A DNA stretch of 64,000 bases from Gp6-AA45 sp035652075. GTDB lineage: Bacteria; Acidobacteriota; Vicinamibacteria; Vicinamibacterales; CAVVIG01. Numbering within the stretch: position 1 is the stretch's first letter; each line of letters starts with the position of its first letter. This document shows positions 16,729 through 26,085 of the stretch, piece after piece. Where the stretch lies: assembly GCA_035652075.1 (NCBI GenBank), contig DASREL010000015.1, positions 90,576-154,575 on the forward strand, given 5' to 3'. The notes beneath the pieces are model-generated. The model was not told where the DNA came from and did no database searches. It saw only the letters and a list, made by a program, of their open reading frames with translations. Both the position numbers and the translations under genes were made by a program.

Positions 16729-17668
16729 CGCGGTCCGGACGCTGCTTGAAGAAGTACAGCGGGCGCTGCTTCGCTTCCTCGAAAATCCGCGCGAGGTACT
16801 CGCCGATGATGCCGATGCACATCAGTTGGATGCCGCCGACGATCATCAGCGTGCCGATGAGCGACCCCCACCCGCGCACGAACTGGTCACCGCTCGCGTA
16901 GGCGATCAAGATGTAGATGATGTACGCCGTCCCGGGAATGAAGAACGCGAAACCAATCCGGGTGGCGAGACGCATCGGCGCCGCCGAAAACGAGAACAGC
17001 GCGTCGAGCGCGAGGCGGAGCATCTTCAGCGCGGTGTATTTCGATTCGCCGGCGCTCCGTCGCGGCGCCTGGAACGCGACGTATGCGCGATCGAACCCAA
17101 TCCACGACACGAGCCCGCGCAGGAATCGATGCCGCTCGGGCATGGAGCAGACCGCCTCGTGCGCGCGCGTCGAGAGCAGGCAGAAATCGGCGGCTCCGGG
17201 CACGATCGCGGTCTCGCCAAAGCGATTGATCAACCAGTAGAACGCCGACGCTGTCGCACGTTTGAACCAGCTGGCGCCGACGGTGTCTTCGCGAACGGCG
17301 GAGACGACATCGTACCCGTCGCGCCATTTCGCGATGATCGCCGGAAGAATCGAGGGCGGATGTTGAAGATCGGCATCCATCATCACGACCGGCACACCGC
17401 GCGTCGCATCGAGACCCGCCGTCAACGCGATCTGATGGCCGAAGTTGCGTGAGAGCGAGTAGACACGCACGCGCCGATCGGCCTGCGCGATGGCGTTCAA
17501 TCGATCCAGCGTCCCGTCCGTGCTTCCATCGTCGATGAAATGGACGTCCCACCGAAGATCGGCGACCGGCTGCAGGGCGCGAGTCAGCTCGGCGTAGAAC
17601 GCGTCGACGACCGCCGCTTCGTTGTAGCACGGCACCACGATCGAGAGATCGACTGGCGAAGTGATCAC
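16721..17668 (-). CDS. Family 2 glycosyltransferase, GtrB/DPM-like
   Basis: 315 residues. A GT-A domain (SIVVPCYNEAAVVDAFYAEL at the start, metal-binding MDADLQHPP near 136-144) is followed by two C-terminal transmembrane helices (about 232-290). This layout fits transfer of a sugar from a nucleotide donor to polyprenyl phosphate on the cytoplasmic face, as in GtrB and dolichol-phosphate mannose synthase. It overlaps both neighbours (4 nt and 8 nt). The membrane protein upstream is a plausible GT-C partner using the lipid-linked sugar. Confidence 0.88.
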   Translation of the reverse strand: MITSPVDLSIVVPCYNEAAVVDAFYAELTRALQPVADLRWDVHFIDDGSTDGTLDRLNAIAQADRRVRVYSLSRNFGHQIALTAGLDATRGVPVVMMDADLQHPPSILPAIIAKWRDGYDVVSAVREDTVGASWFKRATASAFYWLINRFGETAIVPGAADFCLLSTRAHEAVCSMPERHRFLRGLVSWIGFDRAYVAFQAPRRSAGESKYTALKMLRLALDALFSFSAAPMRLATRIGFAFFIPGTAYIIYILIAYASGDQFVRGWGSLIGTLMIVGGIQLMCIGIIGEYLARIFEEAKQRPLYFFKQRPDRDG

Positions 17669-19332
17669 TGCGCGACCTCGAACAGGTAATCGCGATCGAA
17701 GTGCGCCAGCAGCCGAAAATCAGGTTGGGTCAAGGCGACGCCAATCATGTTCGCTCCCGCCGGCTTGATGCCGTGGACCACGATGTACCTGACGCCGGAT
17801 TCGTGCATCGCCGCGGCCGCATCATGATCCGGAAACGTCTTCAATCGCGTCGTCAGCGCGAGAAATTCCGGTGGCCACTCGCGCGAGTCGCCATTCACCA
17901 TCGGGTACCAGTGCGCGGTCGACCAATATTGATAGTCCGCTTCGTCAAACCACGTGGGCGTGTTCGCATAATCCGGCAGTGCGAGCACGGGCGCGGGCGG
18001 CAGCGTGGCCAGGTGCTTGTACACCTGCGGGATCGGATACGGCTGCGGCTGACCGCCAGGAAAGTTGACGACGAAGTTTTCGGCAAGCAGCAGCACGATC
18101 GCGATGCCCGAGACGATACGTCCGGCGATCGAGAACCGGCGATGCAGCGAGACCGCCGCGACGGCGGCAAGTATGGCCAGCGTCAAATTGATCAACTGCG
18201 TGTAACGCGCCGGGATTCGAAACAGACTGAGGCCCGGCACGTGCGACAACAGTCCGAACGGACTCCATCCGTACACGCCGGAGGCAACCTCGCTCGGCAT
18301 CGGGCCCAACGCGAGCACGGCGGCAACGATCCCCAGCACGATGAAGAAACGGGTGCGCCGCACGTCGGGATCGCGCGATCGCAGCGCGACGATCGCACCG
18401 ATGATGGCGAGCGCCACGGTGATCCATCCGAGATAGACGGTCAGCTCGCCCCAGATGTACCGCGGGCCCTTGACGCCGTGCGCCAGCAGCCACTGTCCAG
18501 CGATCGTGTTTTCCGGCGGCACGAACCAGCCGACCAGATCGGCGGACGAATTCGCCGCATACGCCGGCGGCTCCTGATGAAGGATGAAGTAGTGGCGCGC
18601 GAACGGCCAGACGCACGCGACCGCCATCACCAGCGCGGCCGCGGCGTGCGCGAGCACGCGCGACAGCGGCACCCGGCGTCTCTCGACGAGGAACAGCCAG
18701 CCGATAAACAGCAGATCCGCAATGGTGATGAGGACCGCTTCATACCACGCCGAGAGCGCCTGCAGGATGACGATGGCGGTCACGATCGACAGGCGGGGCC
18801 ACGTCGGACGCTCCGCCCACCGCTCGATCGCGAGGAAGGACAGCGGAATCCAGAAGCACCAAATCAGGTTCAGGTGTCCGTGACCGTGATGGAACCGGAA
18901 GAAGCAGAACGCGAACGACATGCCGGCGACCAGCGAGGCGAGATGATCGCGCGTGTAGCGGAATGCCAGTGCGTGGACGGCGAGCGCTGAAAACACGTAC
19001 GCGAGCAGCCACACCACGTTGTAGGCGAGCACCGGGTTGTGCGTCAGCGCGTAGAACGGCAGCGTGAAGAGTGAAATGCCGAACAGGTGCTCGCCGTAGG
19101 CGAGCGAGTCGTGCAGCGGGTACAGCTTGTTTGCCTCGAACAGAGGCACGCGTGAGAGGACGGCGTGATTGTCCCAGCCGAGTACCCAGATGAACGCGCG
19201 CGCATCACCGCCATAACTCGCACTGGCGATCTTGTCGAAGTTGAAAATCGGCGCGAGCATGATCCGGCACGCAGCGGCATAGGCGGCGAACACCAGGACC
19301 AGCACGCCCCAACGGAACCGACGAATTTGCAC
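17665..19332 (-). CDS. Large polytopic membrane protein, GT-C-like
   Basis: 555 residues, about 11-12 transmembrane helices and a C-terminal periplasmic domain (about 430-555). After the first helix an acidic loop (FNFDKIASASYGGDARAFIW) precedes the second, as in GT-C glycosyltransferases where such an Asp takes part in catalysis. It has a GTG start with TATAAT 10 nt upstream. It heads the operon with the GT2 and methyltransferase genes, so together they could add and modify a sugar on a surface polymer or protein. The exact family is not recognised. Confidence 0.7.
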   Translation of the reverse strand: MQIRRFRWGVLVLVFAAYAAACRIMLAPIFNFDKIASASYGGDARAFIWVLGWDNHAVLSRVPLFEANKLYPLHDSLAYGEHLFGISLFTLPFYALTHNPVLAYNVVWLLAYVFSALAVHALAFRYTRDHLASLVAGMSFAFCFFRFHHGHGHLNLIWCFWIPLSFLAIERWAERPTWPRLSIVTAIVILQALSAWYEAVLITIADLLFIGWLFLVERRRVPLSRVLAHAAAALVMAVACVWPFARHYFILHQEPPAYAANSSADLVGWFVPPENTIAGQWLLAHGVKGPRYIWGELTVYLGWITVALAIIGAIVALRSRDPDVRRTRFFIVLGIVAAVLALGPMPSEVASGVYGWSPFGLLSHVPGLSLFRIPARYTQLINLTLAILAAVAAVSLHRRFSIAGRIVSGIAIVLLLAENFVVNFPGGQPQPYPIPQVYKHLATLPPAPVLALPDYANTPTWFDEADYQYWSTAHWYPMVNGDSREWPPEFLALTTRLKTFPDHDAAAAMHESGVRYIVVHGIKPAGANMIGVALTQPDFRLLAHFDRDYLFEVAQ

Positions 19333-19342
19333 GGGACATGTA

Positions 19343-19348
19343 ATTATA
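19343..19348 (-). promoter_or_regulatory. -10 box for the glycan operon
   Basis: A perfect TATAAT on the minus strand, 10 nt before GTG 19332. Expected transcription start is within about 4 nt of the start codon. No Shine-Dalgarno sequence is present. Confidence 0.6.
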
Positions 19349-19369
19349 AGCTCGCGCCTCGAGCGGCGT

Positions 19370-19375
19370 TATAGT
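19370..19375 (+). promoter_or_regulatory. -10 box for the gene at 19387
   Basis: TATAGT, 11 nt before ATG 19387, in the same 54-nt divergent interval as the glycan operon promoter. The leader would be about 5 nt. Confidence 0.5.
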
Positions 19376-19386
19376 GGACTACTCCG

Positions 19387-20841
19387 ATGCTGCGCCGGAT
19401 CACGGTGATCGTCGCGCTGGTTGTGATGACGCCCTCGCTCGAGGGACACACCGACGCGCCACCGCGCCGTGACTGGCGCATCGAAGCGCTCGTCAGCGAC
19501 GCCGCGTCCCTGCCGCCGGAGTTTTCCGCCGACACGCTGATTCGCATTGCCGGTTCCGGGAGAGTCACCGATCGCCGATGGAAGCGCGAACTCCTCGACG
19601 AAGCGTTCATGCACGCCTACGGCGCCGTCGCGCAATATCGCCGCACGGGACCGCGCGTACCGCTCGAAAGCCGGCAGTTCGCCGAGATCGAAGCCGAGGA
19701 TACGCCGCTCGCGCGCGTCGCGCTGCAATCGCGGGCCGCGCAGCTGATGGCGAGCGTCGCGCCGGCCCGGGCGCGCGAACTGTTCGAGTGGATTGACCTG
19801 AACCTCGCACCGGCCCGATGCGAGGAGGTGCTCGTGCCGGCGGTCGACGAGTACTACACGACGGCGAGCCTCATCGCGCGAACGACGTTCAACGGCGATC
19901 GAGGCGAGGCGCTGCGATTTCTCGAGTACTACCTGTGGCGCGCGCACTTACCCGTCGAATTCCCGGCCGTCGCGCTCGCCGTCGGACGGTTCCGCGCGAA
20001 TCAAACCGAAGCGCAGCAACTCGAGGGCTTCATCGAATCGCTGATGAACGGCGCAACCATCGATCCGCGGAGTTTCTCGAGCGCGACCATCGACATCATC
20101 GGACGCGTCGCCGATTTGCAGTACGCGGACAAACAGAAGGGTCTCCCCAACTGGTACTTGATGGACGCCCTGCGCACGTATCTGGTGAAGACGCTGGCCG
20201 GACCGCGCTGCAGCGACAGCCCTACCGAAAGCGTAACGCCGTCCACCTACAACATGGCGCTCCGGCTGCTGCACGCGGAGAAGTTCGTCGACGCCATCGA
20301 CGACACCAAGATCCGCCCGAAGCAGATTCTCGCCGGCGCGCCGATCGATTACTTCTGGCAAACCGCGGAGTCGCGGCGATTGTTTCAGGCATGGATGGCG
20401 CTGCGCGGTTCCGACAGCAAACTGACCCCCGAGCGCGTCCGCCGCACCGACGAATGGCGCGACAAGGCGCTCGGCTTCCTCGTCGATGTCGATCGCTGGA
20501 CCGGCCGCAGCGAGTCGTCCGAGCGCGACTTCTTCTACGAGAAGGCGACGCTCTACGCGAACATCATCGGCCTGATGCCGCCTTCGTCGGCGCGACGCCG
20601 CGGGCTCGATCTGTTCGCCGACTTCCTCCGGCACCAGGACACGGATCGATCGAAACGCACGCTGTGGTTCGTGTTCGTCAACAGGATGCTCGAGTTCTCG
20701 CGCGGCGACGGACGCCAGGATGTGCTCGAGGTGATGGAATCGTCCGGACATCCGGTCCTCGCCGTGTACGCGCAACTCGAACGGCTGCTGCCGCAGGGCA
20801 CGCGTCAGGCTTCCTCGGCAGCTGGTCCCGCGACGAACTGA
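19387..20841 (+). CDS. Hypothetical secreted alpha-helical protein
   Basis: 484 residues: N-terminal signal peptide (MLRRITVIVALVVMTPSLEG), then a largely helical, Arg/Glu-rich protein without recognisable motifs. Three Cys at most. The pattern of amphipathic helices suggests a repeat-type scaffold, but no TPR consensus is evident. It is divergent from the glycan operon and convergent, overlapping by 37 nt, with the FNT gene. Function unknown. Confidence 0.7.
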   Translation: MLRRITVIVALVVMTPSLEGHTDAPPRRDWRIEALVSDAASLPPEFSADTLIRIAGSGRVTDRRWKRELLDEAFMHAYGAVAQYRRTGPRVPLESRQFAEIEAEDTPLARVALQSRAAQLMASVAPARARELFEWIDLNLAPARCEEVLVPAVDEYYTTASLIARTTFNGDRGEALRFLEYYLWRAHLPVEFPAVALAVGRFRANQTEAQQLEGFIESLMNGATIDPRSFSSATIDIIGRVADLQYADKQKGLPNWYLMDALRTYLVKTLAGPRCSDSPTESVTPSTYNMALRLLHAEKFVDAIDDTKIRPKQILAGAPIDYFWQTAESRRLFQAWMALRGSDSKLTPERVRRTDEWRDKALGFLVDVDRWTGRSESSERDFFYEKATLYANIIGLMPPSSARRRGLDLFADFLRHQDTDRSKRTLWFVFVNRMLEFSRGDGRQDVLEVMESSGHPVLAVYAQLERLLPQGTRQASSAAGPATN

Positions 20842-21614
20842 GCGTGCGCGATCGCGGCGACCAGCGCCACGCCGCCGAGCACGTTGCCAAAGAACGCGGG
20901 CGCCAGAAATCCCGCCACGTACTGTCCGAAACTCTGCTCGCCCGTCACGACGAGATAGAACGTCTCGACGGACCCCGCGATGACGTGGCTGAAGTGGCCG
21001 AGCCCGACGATATACGTGATGATGACGATGACCCACACGCGCGCGGTCTCCGCGAACGGCAGCAGCCACACCATCAACGCGATCAACCATCCCGCGTAGA
21101 CCGCTCGCAGCAACGTGGTCGGAATCGTGCTCGCCATCGATTCGCGTCCGAGCGCCGCGAACGTGTCACGCACGGCGGGATCGAACGCTGCGCTGCGCCC
21201 GGCAGCGAACGCAAACGTCCACGCACCGATCAGGTTGCACACCAACACGACCGCCCAGAGGCGGAGCACGTTCTTCACGGTGACCGCATCGCGGCGCCGC
21301 AGCAGCGGCAGGATGACCGTCAACGTGTTCTCGGTGAAGAGCTGCTGTCGCCCGAGCACCACAATCAGAAATCCGATGCTGTAGCCGAACTTGACGACGA
21401 GCGGCCGCCACGACACGTCCGGCAATGCCGTCCTGAGCAGTGCCTCGGCCGCGAACGAAAACCCCATCGATAACCCGGCCGCCAGCCCGGACCATGCGAG
21501 CGATGTGGTGGCCCGGTCGAGTTCGTCTTCGCCTTCCTTTTTGACCGCGTGATAGACGACGGACCCGGTTGGCGAGCTGCGTTCGTGGACCTCGTCGCGT
21601 TCGTTCGCCGCCAT
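20805..21614 (-). CDS. FNT-family channel, YfdC-like
   Basis: From ATG 21614 the protein is 269 residues (a longer form from 21716 is possible but would pass the divergent MscS start). Six transmembrane helices of the formate/nitrite transporter fold. The GRQQLFTENTLT and AGLSMGFSF segments match the Escherichia coli YfdC branch closely. FNT pentamers conduct formate, nitrite, hydrosulfide or related small acids; YfdC's substrate is unsettled. The N-terminus carries a charged cytoplasmic helix (EGEDELDRATTSLAWS) typical of this branch. Confidence 0.88.
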   Translation of the reverse strand: MAANERDEVHERSSPTGSVVYHAVKKEGEDELDRATTSLAWSGLAAGLSMGFSFAAEALLRTALPDVSWRPLVVKFGYSIGFLIVVLGRQQLFTENTLTVILPLLRRRDAVTVKNVLRLWAVVLVCNLIGAWTFAFAAGRSAAFDPAVRDTFAALGRESMASTIPTTLLRAVYAGWLIALMVWLLPFAETARVWVIVIITYIVGLGHFSHVIAGSVETFYLVVTGEQSFGQYVAGFLAPAFFGNVLGGVALVAAIAHAQFVAGPAAEEA

Positions 21615-21668
21615 CGCGACGGCCTTTGCAATTCGCGTGTCGGCGTGAGGGTTGCACGAGCTTCGTGC

Positions 21669-22640
21669 ATGATGCTCGGCATTCAATTGCTCGGCGTCAA
21701 CGCCCAGAACGGTCAAAAGCTGCTGCTGAGCCTTGGCGTCATCGGCGCCGTCCTATTGGTGCGCTACATCATCGTCTGGATCGTGCGGCTCGTGACCGGC
21801 GAACAACCCAACGAGCGCGTGGTCTTTTGGACGCGGCAGGCAGCGTCGCTGATCACAGGCGTCCTCGGCGTGCTGCTGCTGATTTCGATCTGGTTCGACG
21901 ATCCGACGCGGCTGACGACGGCGGCGGGCCTGATCGGTGCCGGACTCGCGTTCGCGCTGCAGAAAGTCGTGACGGCGTTCGCCGGCTATCTCGTGATCCT
22001 GCGCGGCAAGACGTTCACGGTCGGTGATCGCATCACGATGGGCGGCGTTCGCGGCGACGTCATCTCGCTCGGCTTCCTGCAAACGCGCATCATGGAAATG
22101 GGTGAACCGCCCAGCGCGCAGAGCGACGGTTCGCCGATCTGGGTGCGCGCGCGTCAGCACACCGGCCGCATCGTCTCGGTGACGAACGACAAGGTATTCG
22201 ACGAACCGATCTACAACTACACGCGCGAGTTCCCGTACATGTGGGAGGAGATGAAGGTTCCGATCAGCTATCAGACCGACCGCCATCTCGCGGAACACAT
22301 TCTGCTCGACTGCGCGCGAGAAGTAACCGACGAAGTCGTCAAACAGGCAGGGCCGGCCGGGAAGGCGTTCGAGAAGCGCTATTTCGTCAACATGGGCGAG
22401 TTCGACCCGCGCGTCTTCATTCGCATCACCGACAACTGGATTGAAATGAACCTGCGCGTGCTCGTGCCGATCCACGGCGTGCGGTACTACATGGACGAAC
22501 TCGCGCGCCTGGTGATGGAACGCTTCGATCACGCGGGCATCGGCATCGCGAGCGGCACCTACGCAATCGTCGAGTTCCCGAAGGTGAAGGTCGAACTAGA
22601 GCAGCCGCGCGAGCAAACACACGCCCGCCCACGGGCGTGA
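21669..22640 (+). CDS. Mechanosensitive ion channel (MscS family)
   Basis: 323 residues from ATG 21669 (a second ATG follows at once). Two N-terminal helices, then the pore helix AAGLIGAGLAFALQKVVTAF (Gly/Ala-rich, as in MscS TM3), the beta domain (GKTFTVGDRI) and a C-terminal alpha/beta domain. It releases osmolytes under membrane tension. The inverted repeat GCACGA/TCGTGC abuts the start (21654-21668). The 3' end overlaps a convergent methyltransferase gene by 45 nt, over a hairpin at 22621-22638. Confidence 0.9.
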   Translation: MMLGIQLLGVNAQNGQKLLLSLGVIGAVLLVRYIIVWIVRLVTGEQPNERVVFWTRQAASLITGVLGVLLLISIWFDDPTRLTTAAGLIGAGLAFALQKVVTAFAGYLVILRGKTFTVGDRITMGGVRGDVISLGFLQTRIMEMGEPPSAQSDGSPIWVRARQHTGRIVSVTNDKVFDEPIYNYTREFPYMWEEMKVPISYQTDRHLAEHILLDCAREVTDEVVKQAGPAGKAFEKRYFVNMGEFDPRVFIRITDNWIEMNLRVLVPIHGVRYYMDELARLVMERFDHAGIGIASGTYAIVEFPKVKVELEQPREQTHARPRA

Positions 22641-23444
22641 GCCGGCCGGACCGCTCGGCTCCGGCAGCATCGCGAGCATGCGCAGCATCATCGGTAGCCG
22701 ATCGAGCTTGCGCGCAGTCTGCAGCATCGATTTCACTTCCACCGGTTTCCACGCGCACTTTTCGAAAAATGCAGGACCTTCGACTGGCGCGAAGATAAAC
22801 GGCGCGCCGGCGTCGGACATGATGCCGCCCATCCGCTGCTTCAACATCTCGAGCAGGCCCGGCGACGCGATATCCACGACCCAGTGGTTGACGTTCGCCG
22901 CATCAGCGAGATCCGCGCCGAGGGCGCACACCTCGGTCGGCATCAGATAAATCAGCAGTCCCTCGCTGAGGACGAGAACGTTCGAGGCGCTGCGCCCCAG
23001 CCGCGCGAACAGACCGCGCCGGGCATCGGGGTTTGACAGATCGAGTCTCACGCGCTCGAGGGCGCACGCCGGCGCCGCCGATCCGAGGATCTGTTCCTTG
23101 TAGTCGAGAATCTCCGGCAGATCGACTTCGACCCATCGCAGCGACGACGGAAGCGGCATGCGATAGGGACGTGTGTCGAGACCGGCGGCGAGATTGACGA
23201 TCAGATCGACGCCGCCTTCGACCGCGCGCGCCACGAATCGATCGAACAGGTACGTCCGCGCGATGAACGACCAGGCGTTCTCTTCGCCAAACGTCATCGC
23301 GGCGGCGATCTCTTCGCCACGCGCACCCGCCAGCGCGCGTGCAAATGGGTCCTTGAACACGGCGTCGGCGCGGTCGCTCTCCCGCGCGCGATAGACCGCC
23401 ATCCAGCGGGCGGTATCCGAAATATCGCGAATCACCGGGTCCAT
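22596..23444 (-). CDS. LCMT-type SAM-dependent methyltransferase
   Basis: 282 residues of the leucine carboxyl methyltransferase-like family (PF04072). Motifs: N-terminal SDTARWMAVYRARES, FKDPFARALAG, the SAM loop VNLAAGLDTRPYRM, WVEVDLPEI, and VLSEGLLIYLMPTEV. Bacterial members methylate small carboxylic or hydroxyl-bearing molecules; the substrate here is unknown. It abuts the upstream secreted-protein gene end to start (23444/23445). Confidence 0.88.
   Translation of the reverse strand: MDPVIRDISDTARWMAVYRARESDRADAVFKDPFARALAGARGEEIAAAMTFGEENAWSFIARTYLFDRFVARAVEGGVDLIVNLAAGLDTRPYRMPLPSSLRWVEVDLPEILDYKEQILGSAAPACALERVRLDLSNPDARRGLFARLGRSASNVLVLSEGLLIYLMPTEVCALGADLADAANVNHWVVDIASPGLLEMLKQRMGGIMSDAGAPFIFAPVEGPAFFEKCAWKPVEVKSMLQTARKLDRLPMMLRMLAMLPEPSGPAGSRPWAGVCLLARLL
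22621..22638. terminator. Possible bidirectional terminator hairpin
   Basis: Perfect 7-bp stem ACGCCCG/CGGGCGT with a CCCA loop at the convergent gene ends. No T-tract follows on either strand, so it could instead be a REP relative. Confidence 0.35.
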
Positions 23445-24311
23445 TCAGCGCACGGTAACGGTGATGTCCGCCGTATCGAACAGAATCCCATCGTCCGCGT
23501 ACCCGCGCAAGACGTAGGTCCCCGGTTTGGTGATCCGGACGCGGGTCGACGCCTTGCCGTCGACGACCGTGACCTTCTGCGATTCGAAAGCCACGGCGGT
23601 GGCATCGCCGCGATAGACGATCCACACGACTCCGAGGCGAACGCCGCGGTCGAGACGAACGACCGCCTGCTTCAGCGGTCCGTCGACGCGCGCGTTCGAT
23701 CCGCTCTGGCTCGGGCGATCGGACGGACGACCGTCGTCGACGACATACGCGTCCAACGTCAGCGGCTGATTGACCACGGCGTTTCGCGATGGTCCGCCTT
23801 CGACTTTGATCGTCGGCGCTTCATCCGGCTCGCCCAGTTCTCCCGGGCCGCCGCGATTCTGTTGATACACGCTGGCGTCGATCTCCCACACCGGCATCAG
23901 CGACGCGTACGCCTTTTCCGTTTTGCCGTGCGACGTCACCGTCCAGACGAGATCTTTCTTGCCCCAATCGTTCGGCACGCGCACCTTGAAGACGAACTGC
24001 TGCCGCCGCGCGTAGAAGTGCGCGGGCTGTCCCTGATCCTGGCTGCCTGGTTCGAAGAAGTTCTCGGCGCCGACCGGCACATCAACCTGCTCTTCGTAGT
24101 TGCGGTTCATGTAGCCGAAGACCATGTTGAAAGAGCCGTCGGCGTTGCGTTCCCAGCCTTCGAAGACGGGGACGACATTTTGCCCGCTCGCGTACCGGAC
24201 TTGGGCCAGAGCAACCACGGAATACACAGAACACACCGAAAGAAACCACACGAAGATCTTCTGTGCGTTCCGTGCGTTCTGTGGTTGTTTCTTATCGAGT
24301 GCCTTTCTCAC
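23445..24311 (-). CDS. Hypothetical secreted beta-sandwich protein
   Basis: 288 residues. After a hydrophobic leader come beta-rich segments ending in an Ig-like C-terminus (KPGTYVLRGYADDGILFDTA). The start overlaps the upstream cytochrome gene by 20 nt. The N-terminal 37 residues, including the whole hydrophobic core (IFVWFLSVCSVYSVVALA), are encoded by a CACGGAA/TTCCGTG-type word repeat (24213-24290), so the signal peptide is repeat-derived. It probably acts with the cytochrome c/copper protein in the periplasm. Family not recognised. Confidence 0.65.
   Translation of the reverse strand: MRKALDKKQPQNARNAQKIFVWFLSVCSVYSVVALAQVRYASGQNVVPVFEGWERNADGSFNMVFGYMNRNYEEQVDVPVGAENFFEPGSQDQGQPAHFYARRQQFVFKVRVPNDWGKKDLVWTVTSHGKTEKAYASLMPVWEIDASVYQQNRGGPGELGEPDEAPTIKVEGGPSRNAVVNQPLTLDAYVVDDGRPSDRPSQSGSNARVDGPLKQAVVRLDRGVRLGVVWIVYRGDATAVAFESQKVTVVDGKASTRVRITKPGTYVLRGYADDGILFDTADITVTVR
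24213..24290. repeat. ACCACGGAA / TTCCGTG word repeat forming a leader peptide
   Basis: ACCACGGAATACACAGAACA-type words on one side and TTCTGTGCGTTCCGTGCGTT-type words on the other form an imperfect inverted pair around 24250. Similar words flank the long hairpin at 52728-52866. Confidence 0.75.
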
Positions 24312-25554
24312 GTGCCCTCTCGGCGAGCTCCGCTTTGTACTCTTCGTCGCTCATCGCATAGAACGTCAGCCAGTGGCGCGACATGTCGTCGGTCGTGCGA
24401 TTGCCGAAGCCGACCCAGTTCCGCGGATCCGGGTTGTATTTGTTGGCCGTCGAATTGTCGTGCCACGAGATGACGTGCATGATCGTGCCCGCCGGCAGCA
24501 GCGGCGCCACGTCGTCCGCGTAGTTGTAGACGATCTGCCAGTTGAAATCGTAGTTGACGCAGTTCAACTGCTCGACGTGCATGTCGGGATAGATCGCCTC
24601 GAGGCATTGCTTCTTGCCGCGATTGTGCATGTGCGGCATGAAGCCGATCAGACGCGACGGACGGTCCATCTTGTAGTACGCGTCGCTGCGCACATCGGAC
24701 GCGCCGGCGGGAATATCGAGATCATCCTGATTCGGCGACAGGATCGTGCGAATGACGTGCTTCGGCACGTAACCCTTCGGGTAGAACACGATGCCGACGC
24801 TCGTGCGGTCGGTGACCGGCTGACCGATCGCGTGGTAGTGCATGTTGAACCGCACCTTCGCGCCGGCCTTCATCAATTTGCCCGAGCCGTCCGGGAATAC
24901 GTCACCGTTCTTGCCGACGGCATACTCGACGAGCACGCCGCCAGGATCGCCGCCTTCGTCGTACACCAATGTCTGAACGGCGTGGTGCACGACGCGCGCG
25001 GCGCCCGGTGACGGCTTCGCTTCAACCGCTTTGATGTAGCGATCCTCGGTGAGGCCCGAGTCGGCGTAGAAGTTACCCCACCAATCGGCCTGCTCCGGTT
25101 TGACCACGAAGTCTTTCGGCATCGTCACGATCAGATCGGGTTTGCCGATGTGCCAGCGATCGGAATCATCGAACGTGCGCGGGGCCGGCATGTCGGTCGC
25201 ATTGCCGCGGGGCGCGCCGCCGTCGACCCAGTCGACGATCGTCTGCACTTCGTGATCGCTCAGCGACGGATCGTCTTTGAACTTGCGGATGCCGATCGTT
25301 TTGTCGACGTGCCATGGCGGCATCTGACGACGCGACACGCGATCCTTGATCGATCGCGCCCACGGCCGCGCATCTTCGTACGTCAGCAGCGACATCGGCG
25401 CGATCGACCCGGGACGATGACACGTCTGACACGATTTCTGCAGAATCGGCGCGACGTCTTTCGTGAACGTCACGTCGGCGCGCTGCGGTGTCTGCGCATG
25501 CAGCGCGAGCGATCCGACCGCGAGTAGCGCGAAGGCTTTAGCCGAGCGGCCCAT
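24292..25554 (-). CDS. Periplasmic cytochrome c / copper type II monooxygenase-like protein
   Basis: 420 residues: signal peptide (1-20), c-type heme site CQTCH (about 42-46) in a mono-heme domain (about 25-130), then a domain with copper-monooxygenase features: VVHHAVQ (HH pair, CuH-like), MHYHA, and PHMHNRGK (HxH, CuM-like). This matches the ascorbate-dependent type II monooxygenase-like proteins common in Acidobacteriota; heme could replace ascorbate as electron donor. A GGAGG ribosome site lies 5 nt before ATG, with TATAAT further upstream. Substrate unknown. Confidence 0.8.
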   Translation of the reverse strand: MGRSAKAFALLAVGSLALHAQTPQRADVTFTKDVAPILQKSCQTCHRPGSIAPMSLLTYEDARPWARSIKDRVSRRQMPPWHVDKTIGIRKFKDDPSLSDHEVQTIVDWVDGGAPRGNATDMPAPRTFDDSDRWHIGKPDLIVTMPKDFVVKPEQADWWGNFYADSGLTEDRYIKAVEAKPSPGAARVVHHAVQTLVYDEGGDPGGVLVEYAVGKNGDVFPDGSGKLMKAGAKVRFNMHYHAIGQPVTDRTSVGIVFYPKGYVPKHVIRTILSPNQDDLDIPAGASDVRSDAYYKMDRPSRLIGFMPHMHNRGKKQCLEAIYPDMHVEQLNCVNYDFNWQIVYNYADDVAPLLPAGTIMHVISWHDNSTANKYNPDPRNWVGFGNRTTDDMSRHWLTFYAMSDEEYKAELAERAREKGTR

Positions 25555-25569
25555 AGATCCTCCGGCGCG

Positions 25570-25575
25570 ATTATA
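25570..25575 (-). promoter_or_regulatory. -10 box for the cytochrome gene
   Basis: TATAAT on the minus strand, 15 nt before ATG 25554, with GGAGG between them. This gene, unlike many neighbours, has a short leader with a Shine-Dalgarno sequence. Confidence 0.5.
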
Positions 25576-25620
25576 GGCGTATACTCCGGCGGCCGGGTCT
25601 ATAACCGCGCCCGCATATCT

Positions 25621-26067
25621 ATGAAGAACGCCGTCCTCGCCGCCCTGTTATTTTCGGCTGGAGTCGCCGCGGCCGACGGCCCCCCGGCGATACATAAGAC
25701 CGGCATCGAGCTCACGGCCGCGCTGGCAGCCGGTCAGGCGACACCGGACATGCTGACCTCACCCGTCGCGATCACCGACAAGCACCGCGTCAACCTGATC
25801 AAACGCACGAAGGCCGCCGGCGCGGTTGCCCACGACGGCTTCGCGGAACTGCATCACATCGTGGAGGGATCGGGAACACTCGTCACGGGCGGCACGATCG
25901 TGCGCGCGACCGGCGGCGGCGGTGGTGGTGCGACGATCCAAGGCGGCGTGAGCAAACACGTCACGAAAGGGGACGTGATCCTCGTCCCGCCCGGCGTGCC
26001 GCACTGGTACAAAGATCTCGACGGCGCCTCGATTACCTATCTCGAGGTGAGGTGGGAAGAGAAGTAG
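25621..26067 (+). CDS. Secreted cupin-domain protein
   Basis: 148 residues: signal peptide (1-18), then one cupin barrel. Metal-site residues are suggested by ELHHIVEGSGTLVTGG (first cupin motif) and PPGVPHWYKDL (second motif, His). A Gly-rich loop (ATGGGGGGATIQGG) is inserted between them. Single-cupin periplasmic proteins of this type can be dioxygenases, isomerases or ligand-binding proteins. It is divergent from the cytochrome gene. Confidence 0.8.
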   Translation: MKNAVLAALLFSAGVAAADGPPAIHKTGIELTAALAAGQATPDMLTSPVAITDKHRVNLIKRTKAAGAVAHDGFAELHHIVEGSGTLVTGGTIVRATGGGGGGATIQGGVSKHVTKGDVILVPPGVPHWYKDLDGASITYLEVRWEEK

Positions 26068-26085
26068 CGTCGACGCAGCGCGTGA

